NCBI GenBank assembly: GCA_964247735.1
Contig: CAXTVS010000005.1
Coordinates: 1-64,000 of the forward strand
Length of the DNA stretch: 64,000 nucleotides
Reading direction: 5' to 3'
Source of the DNA: Lichenicola sp964247735
Lineage (GTDB): Bacteria > Pseudomonadota > Alphaproteobacteria > Acetobacterales > Acetobacteraceae
Part shown: positions 9,623-17,703 of the stretch, one piece after another
How positions within the stretch are numbered: position 1 is the stretch's first letter
How the letters are laid out: each line of letters begins with the position of its first letter
Position numbers and translations under genes: made by a program
Notes under the pieces: generated by a model
What the model was told of the DNA's origin: nothing
What the model saw: the letters and a program-made list of their open reading frames with translations, nothing else
The model's database searches: none

Positions 9623-10393
9623 ATGACCACCGCTTCCGCCAGCCCCACCGCCGCGATCCTGGTCATCGGCAACGAGATCCTGTCCGGCCGCACCCAGGAC
9701 GTGAACGTGCAGTTCCTGGCCACGCGGCTGGGCGCGCTCGGCATACCCGTGCGCGAGGTGCGGGTGATCCCGGACGTGGCGCGCACCATCGTCGACACCG
9801 TCGTCGAGCTTCGCGCGCGCTACGACCACCTGTTCACCACCGGCGGCATCGGCCCGACCCATGACGACATCACCAGCGCCTGCGTCGCCGAGGCGTTCGG
9901 GGTGCCATGGGAACCGCACCCGGAATCGATGCGCCTGCTGGAGGCGCACTTCGCGCCGGGCGAGTTCAACGCCGCGCGCCAGCGCATGGCGACGCTGCCG
10001 CGCGGCGCGGTGCCGATCCCGAACAGCGTGTCGGTGGCGCCGGGATTCACCATCGGCAACGTCCACGTCATGGCCGGGGTGCCGCGGATCATGCGCGCCA
10101 TGTTCGACGCGCTGGAACCGGAGCTCGGCCGGTTCGACCCGGTGCGTCAGGTCGCCGTGCACGCGGACCGTCTGCTGGAAGGGGCGCTGGCGGAGGGGCT
10201 GGAGCGGATCCAGGACGACCATCCTGCACTCGACCTCGGCTCCTACCCGTACGAGCGGCCGGACGGGCGACGTGGCGTGGCCCTGGTGGCGAAGGGCACC
10301 GACGACGCGGCGCTTGCCGCCGTGCACGACGCGCTGTGGTCGCTGATCGTCAGCCTCGGTGCCGCTCCGGCCGAGGGCGAGCCACTGCCGTGA
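9623..10393 (+). CDS. Competence/damage-inducible CinA N-terminal type (MoaB/Mog fold) protein
   Basis: Molybdopterin-binding-fold protein related to the N-terminal half of CinA, which in characterised members is an ADP-ribose/FAD pyrophosphatase. The 256-residue chain begins TAAILVIGNEILSGRTQDVN, the diagnostic MoCF_biosynth opening, followed by FTTGGIGPTHDDITSACVAE. The C-terminal nicotinamide-nucleotide amidase domain of full CinA is absent; instead a 90-residue alpha/beta tail remains. The ATG at 9623 gives the right family start, though the frame is open farther upstream across the SMP-30 start. An NAD-related salvage role would fit the nad genes elsewhere in the window, but that is inference. 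Confidence 0.87.
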   Translation: MTTASASPTAAILVIGNEILSGRTQDVNVQFLATRLGALGIPVREVRVIPDVARTIVDTVVELRARYDHLFTTGGIGPTHDDITSACVAEAFGVPWEPHPESMRLLEAHFAPGEFNAARQRMATLPRGAVPIPNSVSVAPGFTIGNVHVMAGVPRIMRAMFDALEPELGRFDPVRQVAVHADRLLEGALAEGLERIQDDHPALDLGSYPYERPDGRRGVALVAKGTDDAALAAVHDALWSLIVSLGAAPAEGEPLP

Positions 10394-10479
10394 CCGGTCG
10401 GGGACCGGTGCGGTCCGGCCAGATGGACATCCCGTCCGCCCGCCTCGCATGGCGCCGCTCCGCCTGTCTGTCCACGGGG

Positions 10480-11205
10480 ATGCGAACCCTGCTCGTCCGG
10501 ACCGCACGCCGCGCCGCGCTCGCCGTCACCCTGTGCCTGACGGCCTGCGCCGCGGAGCCTGCGATCGCGCCGTCGCCTCCCGATTGGACGCAGCCCGCCA
10601 ACCTGGGACGGGACGCGCTGCGCGCGCTGGCCTACCACGACAGCGGTGCCTACCTGCACGACCTGGCGGAGGTCGACGCGGAGGCAGGGGACTGGCTGGC
10701 CCTCCGGGCGGCGCACGTGTCCAGGCCGGCGCTGGTGCTCGACATCGACGAGACCTCGTTGTCGAACTGGGACGAGATCAAGGCCAACGGCTTCGGCCAC
10801 TTCAACGGCGGGACCTGCGACGCGCTGCCGCATGGGCCCTGCGGCTTCGAGGCGTGGGCGCGGCTGGAACGGGCACCGGCCCTTCCGCCCACCCTCGCGC
10901 TCTACCGGCGCGCGAGGCAGCTCGGGATCGCTGTGTTCTTCATCACCGGCCGCCACGCCGACATGACGGGCGCGACCGCCGCCAACCTGCGGCAGGTGGG
11001 CTACCTCGGCTGGGACGGGCTGTTCCTGGAGCCGCAGGGGAGCCACTTCGCCAGCGCCGCCGACTTCAAGGCGCCGACCCGGGCGGCGATCGAGAAAGAA
11101 GGCTACACGATCCTCGCCAGCGTCGGCGACCAGCGCTCCGATCTGGATGGCGGCCACGCCGAGCGCGGGTACCTGCTGCCGAACCCGTTCTACTTCATTC
11201 CGTGA
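10480..11205 (+). CDS. HAD-superfamily class B/C-type acid phosphatase, lipoprotein
   Basis: Envelope phosphatase related to the plant vegetative-storage/outer-membrane e(P4)-type acid phosphatases. A lipoprotein signal peptide runs from residue 1 to the lipobox LTAC at about residues 20-23, so the mature protein is probably lipid-anchored. HAD motif I is LVLDIDETSLSNWDE (nucleophile Asp and acid/base Asp); motif II is VFFITGRHADM; motif IV is ASVGDQRSDLDGG. Length is 241 residues. An in-frame ATG at 10423 exists, but ATG 10480 starts the signal peptide correctly. The last 11 bases overlap the convergent small gene. Likely substrates are nucleotides or phosphomonoesters; the exact one is unknown. 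Confidence 0.87.
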   Translation: MRTLLVRTARRAALAVTLCLTACAAEPAIAPSPPDWTQPANLGRDALRALAYHDSGAYLHDLAEVDAEAGDWLALRAAHVSRPALVLDIDETSLSNWDEIKANGFGHFNGGTCDALPHGPCGFEAWARLERAPALPPTLALYRRARQLGIAVFFITGRHADMTGATAANLRQVGYLGWDGLFLEPQGSHFASAADFKAPTRAAIEKEGYTILASVGDQRSDLDGGHAERGYLLPNPFYFIP

Positions 11206-11503
11206 GGCCGGTGGCGACGGCTTCGACCGCGTAGCGGCGCCAGACGACCCGCCGCCCGAGGGCAGGATCGGACGGCAGCCGCTTGACGACCGACGGCGGC
11301 GCGTGACGCAGCACCAGGCGGCGCTGCTGCGTGGTCATCGCCTTCCAGGCCAGGTCGGGGGTTCCGGCGCGCACGGGGAGCTCGGCCGGCAGGCCGAGGA
11401 TCAGCGCCACCTGTACCCGCTCCGGCCTGCTCGCGATCGCCCACAGCTGCGGCAGGGCCAGGGTTCCGGCCCGGACCAGCCGGACCGCCTCCAGAACGCG
11501 CAT
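11195..11503 (-). CDS. Small protein of unknown function
   Basis: A 102-residue basic protein that I do not recognise. It has no signal peptide or membrane span; the middle holds WAIASRPERVQVALILGLP and LAWKAMTTQQRRLVLRHAPP, giving a helical, Arg-rich appearance. Reading comes from the minus strand, starting at ATG 11501-11503, with its stop overlapping the 3' end of the acid phosphatase by 11 bases. It lies 56 bases downstream of accA on the same strand and could be the terminal gene of the xerD-accA unit. Codon usage resembles the neighbours. It could still be a chance frame in GC-rich DNA. Confidence 0.5.
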   Translation of the reverse strand: MRVLEAVRLVRAGTLALPQLWAIASRPERVQVALILGLPAELPVRAGTPDLAWKAMTTQQRRLVLRHAPPSVVKRLPSDPALGRRVVWRRYAVEAVATGLTE

Positions 11504-11559
11504 CGTGGTCCTCCTCCGCCGGAACAGGGGGAGGATGAGGGACGGAGGCTGCGGAACGG

Positions 11560-12567
11560 TTAAGCCGTGGCGAGCCGGCCCATCGCCAGGTACTTCTCGC
11601 GCCGCTGCGCCTTGAGCGCAGCGGGATCGAGCCGGCACAGGGCGGGCAGCGCCGAGGCGAGCTGCTGGCGCACCGACTGGATCGCCGCCGCGGGGTTGCG
11701 GTGCGCGCCGCCGAGCGGCTCGGGCACGATCTCGTCGATCAGCTTGAACTGCTTCAGGTCCTGCGCGGTGAGGCGCAGCGCCTCGGCGGCCGCGGTCTTC
11801 TGGCTGGTGTCTCGCCACAGGATGGAGGAACAGGCTTCGGGAGTGATCACCGAGTAGATCGCGTGCTCCAGCATGAACACGCGGTCGCCGGCGGCGAGCG
11901 CGATGGCGCCACCGGAGCCACCCTCACCGATCACCGTGGCCAGGATCGGTACCGGCGACGACAGGCACGCCTCGATGGCGCGCGCGATCGCCTCCGCCTG
12001 GCCGCGCGCCTCCGCGTCGATGCCTGGGAAGGCGCCGGGGGTGTCGACGAAGGTCAGGATCGGCAGGCCGAACCGGCCAGCGAGCTCGATCAGCCGGACC
12101 GCCTTGCGATAGCCTTCGGGCCGCGCCATGCCGAAGTTGTGGCGCAACCGGGTGTCGAGGTCGGAGCCCCGCTCGGTGCCGAGCACCACCACGGCGCGCC
12201 CCTCGAAGCGGCCGAGCCCGCCCACCACCGCCTCGTCGTCGGCAAAGGCCCGGTCGCCGGCGAGCGGCATGAAGTCGGTGATCAGGGCGGCGATGTAGTC
12301 GAGCGCATGCGGCCGCTGCGCGTGACGCGCGACCTCGACCTTCTGCCAGGGAGACAGCTTGGCGTAGATCGTCCGGAGCTGGCGCTCCGCCTTCTCCTCG
12401 AGCCTGGCGACCTCGTCCGCGATCGGTAGGCCACCCTCGCCCGTGCCGTGTGAACCGTTCGCGCCGACTGCCGCACCGCCTGGACCGGGGAGCGACATCT
12501 GCCTGAGCTCGTCGATCTTGTTCTCGAGCTCGGCGATCGGTTTTTCGAAGTCGAGGAACTGGCGCAT
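11560..12567 (-). CDS. accA: Acetyl-CoA carboxylase carboxyltransferase subunit alpha
   Basis: Alpha subunit of the carboxyltransferase that, with AccD, moves CO2 from carboxybiotin to acetyl-CoA to make malonyl-CoA for fatty-acid synthesis. The 335-residue product starts MRQFLDFEKPIAELENKIDE, the standard AccA N-terminus. It carries the crotonase-fold core, with TFVDTPGAFPGIDAEARGQA, GEGGSGGAIALAAGDRV and SVITPEACSSILWRD. A glycine-rich insertion (GPGGAAVGANGSHGTGEGG) near residue 30 lengthens the usual linker. xerD lies 60 bases upstream on the same strand. The accD partner is not in the window. Confidence 0.96.
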   Translation of the reverse strand: MRQFLDFEKPIAELENKIDELRQMSLPGPGGAAVGANGSHGTGEGGLPIADEVARLEEKAERQLRTIYAKLSPWQKVEVARHAQRPHALDYIAALITDFMPLAGDRAFADDEAVVGGLGRFEGRAVVVLGTERGSDLDTRLRHNFGMARPEGYRKAVRLIELAGRFGLPILTFVDTPGAFPGIDAEARGQAEAIARAIEACLSSPVPILATVIGEGGSGGAIALAAGDRVFMLEHAIYSVITPEACSSILWRDTSQKTAAAEALRLTAQDLKQFKLIDEIVPEPLGGAHRNPAAAIQSVRQQLASALPALCRLDPAALKAQRREKYLAMGRLATA

Positions 12568-12627
12568 CGTGCGGCGGGCTTTACCACGTTTCCTTCGGCC
12601 GCCAAGGGCCGGCTTCCCCTTCCGATC

Positions 12628-13770
12628 TCATCCCCGGGTTGCCAGAGGATGGTGGGCAGCCACCAGGCGTTGCAGCCGCTCCGCCAGCACGTGGGTGTAG
12701 ATCTGGGTGGTGGCGATGTCGGCATGTCCGAGCAGGCGCTGCAGCGAGCGGAGGTCGGCGCCGTTCGCCAGCATGTGGCTGGCGAACGAGTGGCGCAGCA
12801 CGTGCGGCGACAGGTGCCTGGGGTCGAGCCCGGCCCGGAGCGCGGTCTCGTGCAGGATGCGGTCGAAGCCTTGCCGCGTCATCGGCCGGCGCCCGTCGCG
12901 CCCGGCGAACAGGAACGGGCCCGGCGGCCGCACCGGCTCCCCCGGCCGTGCGGCGGCGCGTGCCGCGGCCGCCTGCGACTCGACCAGCGCGTGCGCCGCG
13001 GCCCGGGCCGGTTCCGACAGCGGCACCAGGCGTTCCCGACCACCTTTGCCTCGCACCAGCAGCACCAGCCCGTCGCCGGACAGCGCCTCGCGCTTCAGCG
13101 ACAACAGCTCGGAGATGCGCAGGCCCGTCGCATACAGCAGTTCCAGGGCCGCCAGCGCCACCGGCTGTCGTCTGGGGGGCAGGCCGGCGCCGGGACCTGC
13201 TGCGGCGAGCAGCGCCGTCACCTCCGCCTCGTGGAGGAACCGCGGCAGCGCCTGTCCGACCCGTGGTGCCTCCGTCCGGATCGTCGGATCGTCCGGCCGG
13301 ACGCCTTCGCGGGCCAGGAAGCGGTGGAACTGGCGCAGGCAGGACAGGCGTCGCGAGGCGGTGCGCGCCGACAGGCCGGACCGGGCCAGCTGCGCCATGT
13401 AGCGGGACACGAGGTCGGCGTCGGCGCCGTCCGGCGCGACGCCGGCAGCGGCGGCGAAGGCGCTGAACTCGGCCAGGTCGGCCGCGTAGGCCTTCAGCGT
13501 GTTCGGCGCCGCGCCGCGTTCCGCCGCCAGCATCTCCAGGAACGCTTCCGCATGACGCAGGTCAGCCAGCTTGGCCTCCGACCGGGCGGCGGCGGTCAGG
13601 TCGGCGCCAGCTTGTCGTTCGGCACGGTCTGGTGCACCGGATGCACCGGCGCGCGTGGCGGAAACGCGCCCAGCGACAGGAAGCCGCCCGCCAGCACGAC
13701 GGCCACGAGTCCGAACACGATGGCAAGGATCCGGCGCATCTCGCCTCACTCCAGGACTGGTTGCCGCCAC
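12628..13770 (-). CDS. xerD: Tyrosine recombinase XerD
   Basis: Site-specific recombinase that, with XerC, resolves chromosome dimers at dif. The N-terminal SAM-like core-binding domain starts near RHAEAFLEMLAAERG; the catalytic domain has the Arg in ATGLRISELLSL, a Lys in VRGKGGRERLVP, the HxxR box in SPHVLRHSFASHML, and the His and nucleophilic Tyr in LLGHADIATTQIYTHV. The start is uncertain. The frame has no ATG or GTG between 13749 and the domain itself, and a short membrane-protein frame (13596-13739) overlaps its first part. Translation may really begin near 13599, where CTG overlaps that gene's TGA. The coordinates given are the longest frame; the family length of about 300 residues favours the shorter form. 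Confidence 0.9.
   Translation of the reverse strand: MAATSPGVRRDAPDPCHRVRTRGRRAGGRLPVAGRVSATRAGASGAPDRAERQAGADLTAAARSEAKLADLRHAEAFLEMLAAERGAAPNTLKAYAADLAEFSAFAAAAGVAPDGADADLVSRYMAQLARSGLSARTASRRLSCLRQFHRFLAREGVRPDDPTIRTEAPRVGQALPRFLHEAEVTALLAAAGPGAGLPPRRQPVALAALELLYATGLRISELLSLKREALSGDGLVLLVRGKGGRERLVPLSEPARAAAHALVESQAAAARAAARPGEPVRPPGPFLFAGRDGRRPMTRQGFDRILHETALRAGLDPRHLSPHVLRHSFASHMLANGADLRSLQRLLGHADIATTQIYTHVLAERLQRLVAAHHPLATRG
13596..13739 (-). CDS. Small single-span membrane protein upstream of xerD
   Basis: A 47-residue product too short for most gene finders: MRRILAIVFGLVAVVLAGGF followed by LSLGAFPPRAPVHPVHQTV and ending NDKLAPT. One clear hydrophobic helix (residues 4-24) after two arginines is followed by a proline-rich periplasmic tail, as in small envelope proteins. 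It starts at ATG 13737-13739. Its TGA (13596-13598) overlaps the presumed first codons of xerD, and it lies divergent to aroKB about 80 bases away. No function is recognised. Support comes from the well-formed signal-anchor pattern and from the otherwise empty, start-less upstream part of the xerD frame. Confidence 0.6.
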   Translation of the reverse strand: MRRILAIVFGLVAVVLAGGFLSLGAFPPRAPVHPVHQTVPNDKLAPT

Positions 13771-13822
13771 CGGGACCGGCGCGGCATGGCTGCTGTCGTG
13801 CTCCTATGTTAGCTTGGGATCC

Positions 13823-15523
13823 ATGTCACGCTCCGCCGATACGTCCCAGCACGCCGCGGCGGCGGAAGGCGTGCGGATGCACGGGCCCGGGCAGCGCTCG
13901 GTCGTGCTGGTCGGGCTGATGGGGGCGGGCAAGACCACGGTGGGCCGGCGGCTGGCGGCACGGCTGGGCATCCCGTTCCGCGATGCCGATGCCGAGGTCG
14001 AGCGGGCGGCCGGGACCACGATCTCCGAGCTGTTCGCCCGCTACGGCGAGGCGGAGTTCCGGCGCGGCGAGCAGGGCGTGATCCGCCGCCTGCTGTCCGG
14101 GCCGCCGATCGTGCTGGCGACCGGAGGCGGAGCGTTCATGGACGAGGCCACGCGGGCGACGATACGTCGTCAGGCGGTCTCGGTCTGGCTGCGCTGTCCG
14201 CTCGACGTCCTGGAACGGCGGGTCAGCGGCAGGCACCACCGGCCCCTGCTGCGCGACGGCCGGCCGCGCGACATCCTGTCGGCGCTGATGACGCGCCGTC
14301 ATCCCGTCTATGCGGAAGCGGACCTGATCGTGGACTGCAGCGAGAACAGCGTCGACCACACCACCGAGGAGGCGCTCGGCGCCCTGCTCCGGCACCGGCC
14401 GCCGCACCGCCTGGCGGTGACGCTGTCGCGCGACAGCTACGAGGTGGCGATCGGCCCCGGGCTGGTGGCGCGCGCCGGCGCGCTGCTGGCGCCGGTGATG
14501 CCGCAGAAGCGGGCGGTGGTGGTGACGGACGAGACGGTGGCGGCGCTGCACCTGCCGGCGCTGCTGGCGTCCTTGGCCGAAACCGGCGTCGAGGCCTCGC
14601 CGATCGTGGTGCCGCCGGGCGAGGCGTCCAAGAGCCTTGCCGGCTACGGCCGGCTCGCCGACACCATGCTGGCGCTGGGAGTGGAGCGGCGCACGACGGT
14701 GATCGCGCTCGGCGGCGGGGTGGTCGGCGACCTGGCCGGGTTCGCCGCCGCCACCGTGCTGCGCGGGATGCCGCTGGTACAGATCCCGACCACGCTGCTG
14801 GCCCAGGTCGACTCAAGCGTCGGCGGCAAGACCGGGATCAACACGGCTGCCGGTAAGAACCTGCTCGGCGCGTTCCACCAGCCGGTCGCGGTACTGGCCG
14901 ATACCGACATGCTGCGCACGCTGCCGCTGCGCGAGCTGCGCGCGGGCTATGCCGAGATCGTCAAGGCCGGGCTGATCGGCGACCCGGCGCTGTTCGAGTG
15001 GTGCGAGTCGAACGGAGCGGATCTCCTGGCCGGCGAGGCGACGGTGCAGGCCGAGGCGGTGCGACGGGCCTGCGGGTTCAAGGCCGAGGTGGTGGGTGAG
15101 GACGAGCGCGAGCAGATGCCGAGCGATGGGCGCGCCCTGCTCAACCTCGGCCATACCTTCGGCCACGCGCTGGAAGCCGAGATGGGCTACGACGGCAGCC
15201 TGCTGCACGGCGAGGCGGTGGGAATCGGCCTGCTTCTGGCGTTCCGGCTGTCGGTCCGGCTCGGGCTGTGCCCGGCGGCGGATGCGGAGCGGGTGCGGCG
15301 CCATCTCCGGATGATGGGGATGAAGGCCGAGATCGGCGATTGCGGCCGGCCGATCACGGCCGAGGGCCTGGTGGCGCACATGCGCCGCGACAAGAAGATG
15401 CGCGACGGTCGGCTGGCCTTCGTGCTGGTGCGGGGAATCGGGCAGGCCTTCACCAGCACGGAGGTCAGGCCGGGAACGGTGCTGGCGCTGCTGGCCGACG
15501 AGGGCGCCATTCCTGCCGGCTGA
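13823..15523 (+). CDS. aroKB: Bifunctional shikimate kinase / 3-dehydroquinate synthase (AroK-AroB fusion)
   Basis: One 566-residue chain carries two steps of aromatic amino-acid synthesis. Residues about 25-190 are shikimate kinase: P-loop GLMGAGKTT at 31-39, DAEVERAAGTTISELF, and RHHRPLLRDG. Residues about 200-566 are 3-dehydroquinate synthase: LGGGVVGDLAGFAAATVLRG, TTLLAQVDSSVGGKTGIN, AGKNLLGAFHQP and the metal-ligand segment NLGHTFGHALE. In most bacteria these are separate genes, often adjacent (aroK then aroB). The fusion is clean, with no stop between domains. The ATG at 13823 gives a short alanine-rich leader; residues 1-20 are poorly conserved, so a start at the later ATG (about residue 19) is possible. 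Confidence 0.95.
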   Translation: MSRSADTSQHAAAAEGVRMHGPGQRSVVLVGLMGAGKTTVGRRLAARLGIPFRDADAEVERAAGTTISELFARYGEAEFRRGEQGVIRRLLSGPPIVLATGGGAFMDEATRATIRRQAVSVWLRCPLDVLERRVSGRHHRPLLRDGRPRDILSALMTRRHPVYAEADLIVDCSENSVDHTTEEALGALLRHRPPHRLAVTLSRDSYEVAIGPGLVARAGALLAPVMPQKRAVVVTDETVAALHLPALLASLAETGVEASPIVVPPGEASKSLAGYGRLADTMLALGVERRTTVIALGGGVVGDLAGFAAATVLRGMPLVQIPTTLLAQVDSSVGGKTGINTAAGKNLLGAFHQPVAVLADTDMLRTLPLRELRAGYAEIVKAGLIGDPALFEWCESNGADLLAGEATVQAEAVRRACGFKAEVVGEDEREQMPSDGRALLNLGHTFGHALEAEMGYDGSLLHGEAVGIGLLLAFRLSVRLGLCPAADAERVRRHLRMMGMKAEIGDCGRPITAEGLVAHMRRDKKMRDGRLAFVLVRGIGQAFTSTEVRPGTVLALLADEGAIPAG

Positions 15524-15828
15524 TGCCGCCGCCTAAACTGGCTGTAACCTAATGGCCACAGCATTGCTCACGGATTCGTGTTTCAGTTGAAGCGAAACGT
15601 TTCCGGTCCTTGAAAAACCCAGCAGGAATGCCCGTTTTCCGTGCCTTCATTACGATGCTCACTCAAACTGTGTCTTCGCGACCACAGGCCTTCGATCGAA
15701 TGCTTCCAGGGGGGTGGAGCACCCTCTCCATCCGCAACCGAAGGAACTATACGGTGCTTACGCATCCCGATGAGCCTGTGCCGCCGATGGTTGGCGGCCG
15801 GTCGAACGGATCCTAGAAGGACGAGACA
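15524..15828. other. Intergenic region upstream of the OmpA-family gene
   Basis: A 305-base gap with visibly lower GC than its surroundings and no credible gene. It contains the perfect palindrome GAAACGTTTC at 15594-15603 and several A/T-rich blocks (around 15607-15620 and 15745-15760). A long 5' leader or regulatory region for the abundant outer-membrane protein is the simplest reading. No clear -35/-10 pair could be fixed. Confidence 0.4.
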
Positions 15829-16995
15829 ATGCGTCTGCGCACGGCACTCCTCGCAACAACTCTTCTGGCGGCCGGTTCCGCCACGGCCTTGGCTCAGCCG
15901 GTGATCGGCCCCTATGTCAGCCTGGGATCCGGCTACAACCTCCGCCAGACCCAGGGTGCACATTATGCGCCAGGCGCAGTGGCCGACGGTCGCACCGGCG
16001 AGTTCTCCTCGGACCTCGGCGGCGGCAACAACATCAGCAAGTCCGGATTCCGCTTCGGCGACGGCTTCAACGGCGAGGCCTCGGTCGGCTACGGCCTCGG
16101 CAACGGGCTTCGGGTCGAACTCCAGGGCGCCTACTACTACAACAACGTGAACCACCGCTCGAACACGCCGTTCCCGGGCGTGACCAGTGGCCACGCCGAA
16201 AGCTACGGCCCGCTGGTGAACGCACTGTACGACATCGACCTGGGCCGCTTCGGCCTGGCGCTGCCGGTGACCCCGTATGTCGGCGTGGGCGCCGGCTACC
16301 TGTGGAACCACCTGTCGCCGTTCACCACCACCTACACCAACGGCAACATCGACCGCACCGGCGGCACCAACGGTTCCTTCGCCTACCAGGGCATCGTCGG
16401 CGTGGCCTACAACATCGTTCCGGTTCCGGGCCTGGCGGTCACCGCCGAGTATCGCTTCCTCGGCCAGCTGGACCAGGAGGCCTACCAGTCCACGTCCTAC
16501 TCGATCACCGGCATCCACAAGGGCAATGCCGACTTCAACGACCAGTTCAACCACAGCTTCATGCTGGGCCTGCGCTACGCCTTCGACACCGCGCCGCCCC
16601 CGCCGCCGCCCCCGCCGCCGGTCGCTCCCGCCGCCCCGCCGGCCGAGGCGCGCACCTACCTCGTGTTCTTCGACTGGGACCGCTCCGACCTGACCGCACG
16701 CGCCCGCGAGATCGTCGCCCAGGCGGCGCAGGCTTCCACCCACGTCCAGACCACCCGCATCGAGGTCAACGGCTACACCGACAACTCCTCCATCCACGGC
16801 GGCGCACGCGGCGCCCGCTACAACCAGGGCCTGTCCATCCGCCGCGCCACCTCGGTCAAGGCCGAGCTGATCCGCGACGGCGTGCCGGGCACCGCGATCG
16901 ACATCCACGGCTACGGCGAGACCCACCCGCTCGTCGCCACCGGACCCAACACCCGCGAGCCGCAGAACCGGCGCGTCGAGATCATCCTGCACTGA
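15829..16995 (+). CDS. OmpA-family outer-membrane protein
   Basis: Outer-membrane beta-barrel joined to a peptidoglycan-binding domain, tethering the outer membrane to the cell wall. Signal peptide: MRLRTALLATTLLAAGSATA, cleaved near ALAQP. The barrel (about residues 23-245) shows alternating aromatic/glycine strands (VSLGSGYNLRQTQ, ASVGYGLGNGLRVELQGAYY, GVGAGYLWNHL). A nine-proline hinge lies at about 253-263. The OmpA C-terminal domain (about 275-388) has FFDWDRSDLTARAREI, VNGYTDNSS and the diagnostic EPQNRRVEIIL end. Length 388 is typical. A strong intrinsic terminator follows 27 bases after the stop, so it is probably a single-gene transcript. Confidence 0.94.
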   Translation: MRLRTALLATTLLAAGSATALAQPVIGPYVSLGSGYNLRQTQGAHYAPGAVADGRTGEFSSDLGGGNNISKSGFRFGDGFNGEASVGYGLGNGLRVELQGAYYYNNVNHRSNTPFPGVTSGHAESYGPLVNALYDIDLGRFGLALPVTPYVGVGAGYLWNHLSPFTTTYTNGNIDRTGGTNGSFAYQGIVGVAYNIVPVPGLAVTAEYRFLGQLDQEAYQSTSYSITGIHKGNADFNDQFNHSFMLGLRYAFDTAPPPPPPPPPVAPAAPPAEARTYLVFFDWDRSDLTARAREIVAQAAQASTHVQTTRIEVNGYTDNSSIHGGARGARYNQGLSIRRATSVKAELIRDGVPGTAIDIHGYGETHPLVATGPNTREPQNRRVEIILH

Positions 16996-17022
16996 GCCTG
17001 GAGGCTTTCGCCTTCACGACGA

Positions 17023-17050
17023 GGGGGCGCCTTGCGGCGCCCCCTTTTTT
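17023..17050 (+). terminator. Intrinsic terminator of the OmpA-family gene
   Basis: Nine-base-pair GC stem GGGGGCGCC (17023-17031) and GGCGCCCCC (17036-17044) with a TTGC loop, directly followed by six T residues (17045-17050). This is a textbook rho-independent terminator 27 bases after the OmpA stop. Confidence 0.93.
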
Positions 17051-17128
17051 CATGAGTACCCGCAATCCATCCTGCCGACGCAGGACACCGCTTCTCTCCC
17101 AGCGCCCGTCGGGGCCCGCAAGTGCCGA

Positions 17129-17683
17129 GTGAGCCAGATCGCCCTGCCCCATCTCGATGACGCGATCCTGCCCGGAGTGCCGGAGCACACCGGTTCGCCG
17201 GGGACGCTGTCGGTCGGCGAGCTGCCGCTGCCGCCTGCCAGCGCATCGGCCGCCGATCCGGTCATCGTCGCCACCAGCGCCGGCCAGTCGCAGCTGCTGT
17301 CCCTGGCGGCACAGCTGCTGAAGTTCGGCACCGTGGGCGGCCTGGGCCTGCTCTGGGACGTGTCGACCGTCTACGCGCTGCAACCGATCGTCGGCGTGAC
17401 CACCGCGGCCCTGGCCGCGTTCTTCGTCGCCGCGACGATGAACTGGATGCTGAACCGGCTCTGGACCTTCCGCGGGCGCGGCTCCGACGCGCCGCTGGTC
17501 CGCCAATGGCTGAGCTTTCTCGGCGCCAACGGGCTCGGCTTCACCCTCAACCGGAGCACGTTCTTCGTGCTGATCGGGTTCGTGCCGTTCTGCCGCGCGC
17601 ACCTCGTCACGGCGCTGGCGGCCGGTTCCCTGTCCGGGATGTGCGCGAACTTCACCCTGTCGCGCCGGCTGGTGTTCCGCTAG
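17129..17683 (+). CDS. GtrA family membrane protein
   Basis: Four-span inner-membrane protein of the GtrA family, which flips or organises polyprenyl-linked sugars for surface polysaccharide modification. After a roughly 50-residue cytosolic leader, the GtrA domain begins LLKFGTVGGLGLLWDVSTVY. It contains AAFFVAATMNWMLNRLWTF (the conserved NF/NxxxNRxWTF pattern) and ends with NFTLSRRLVF. Length is 184 residues with a GTG start at 17129; no ATG offers a better start before the domain. The partner glycosyltransferase (GtrB-like) is not adjacent. It is convergent with the SirB1-like gene. Confidence 0.87.
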   Translation: MSQIALPHLDDAILPGVPEHTGSPGTLSVGELPLPPASASAADPVIVATSAGQSQLLSLAAQLLKFGTVGGLGLLWDVSTVYALQPIVGVTTAALAAFFVAATMNWMLNRLWTFRGRGSDAPLVRQWLSFLGANGLGFTLNRSTFFVLIGFVPFCRAHLVTALAAGSLSGMCANFTLSRRLVFR

Positions 17684-17703
17684 CCCGTCATCCAGCGCCG
17701 ACC

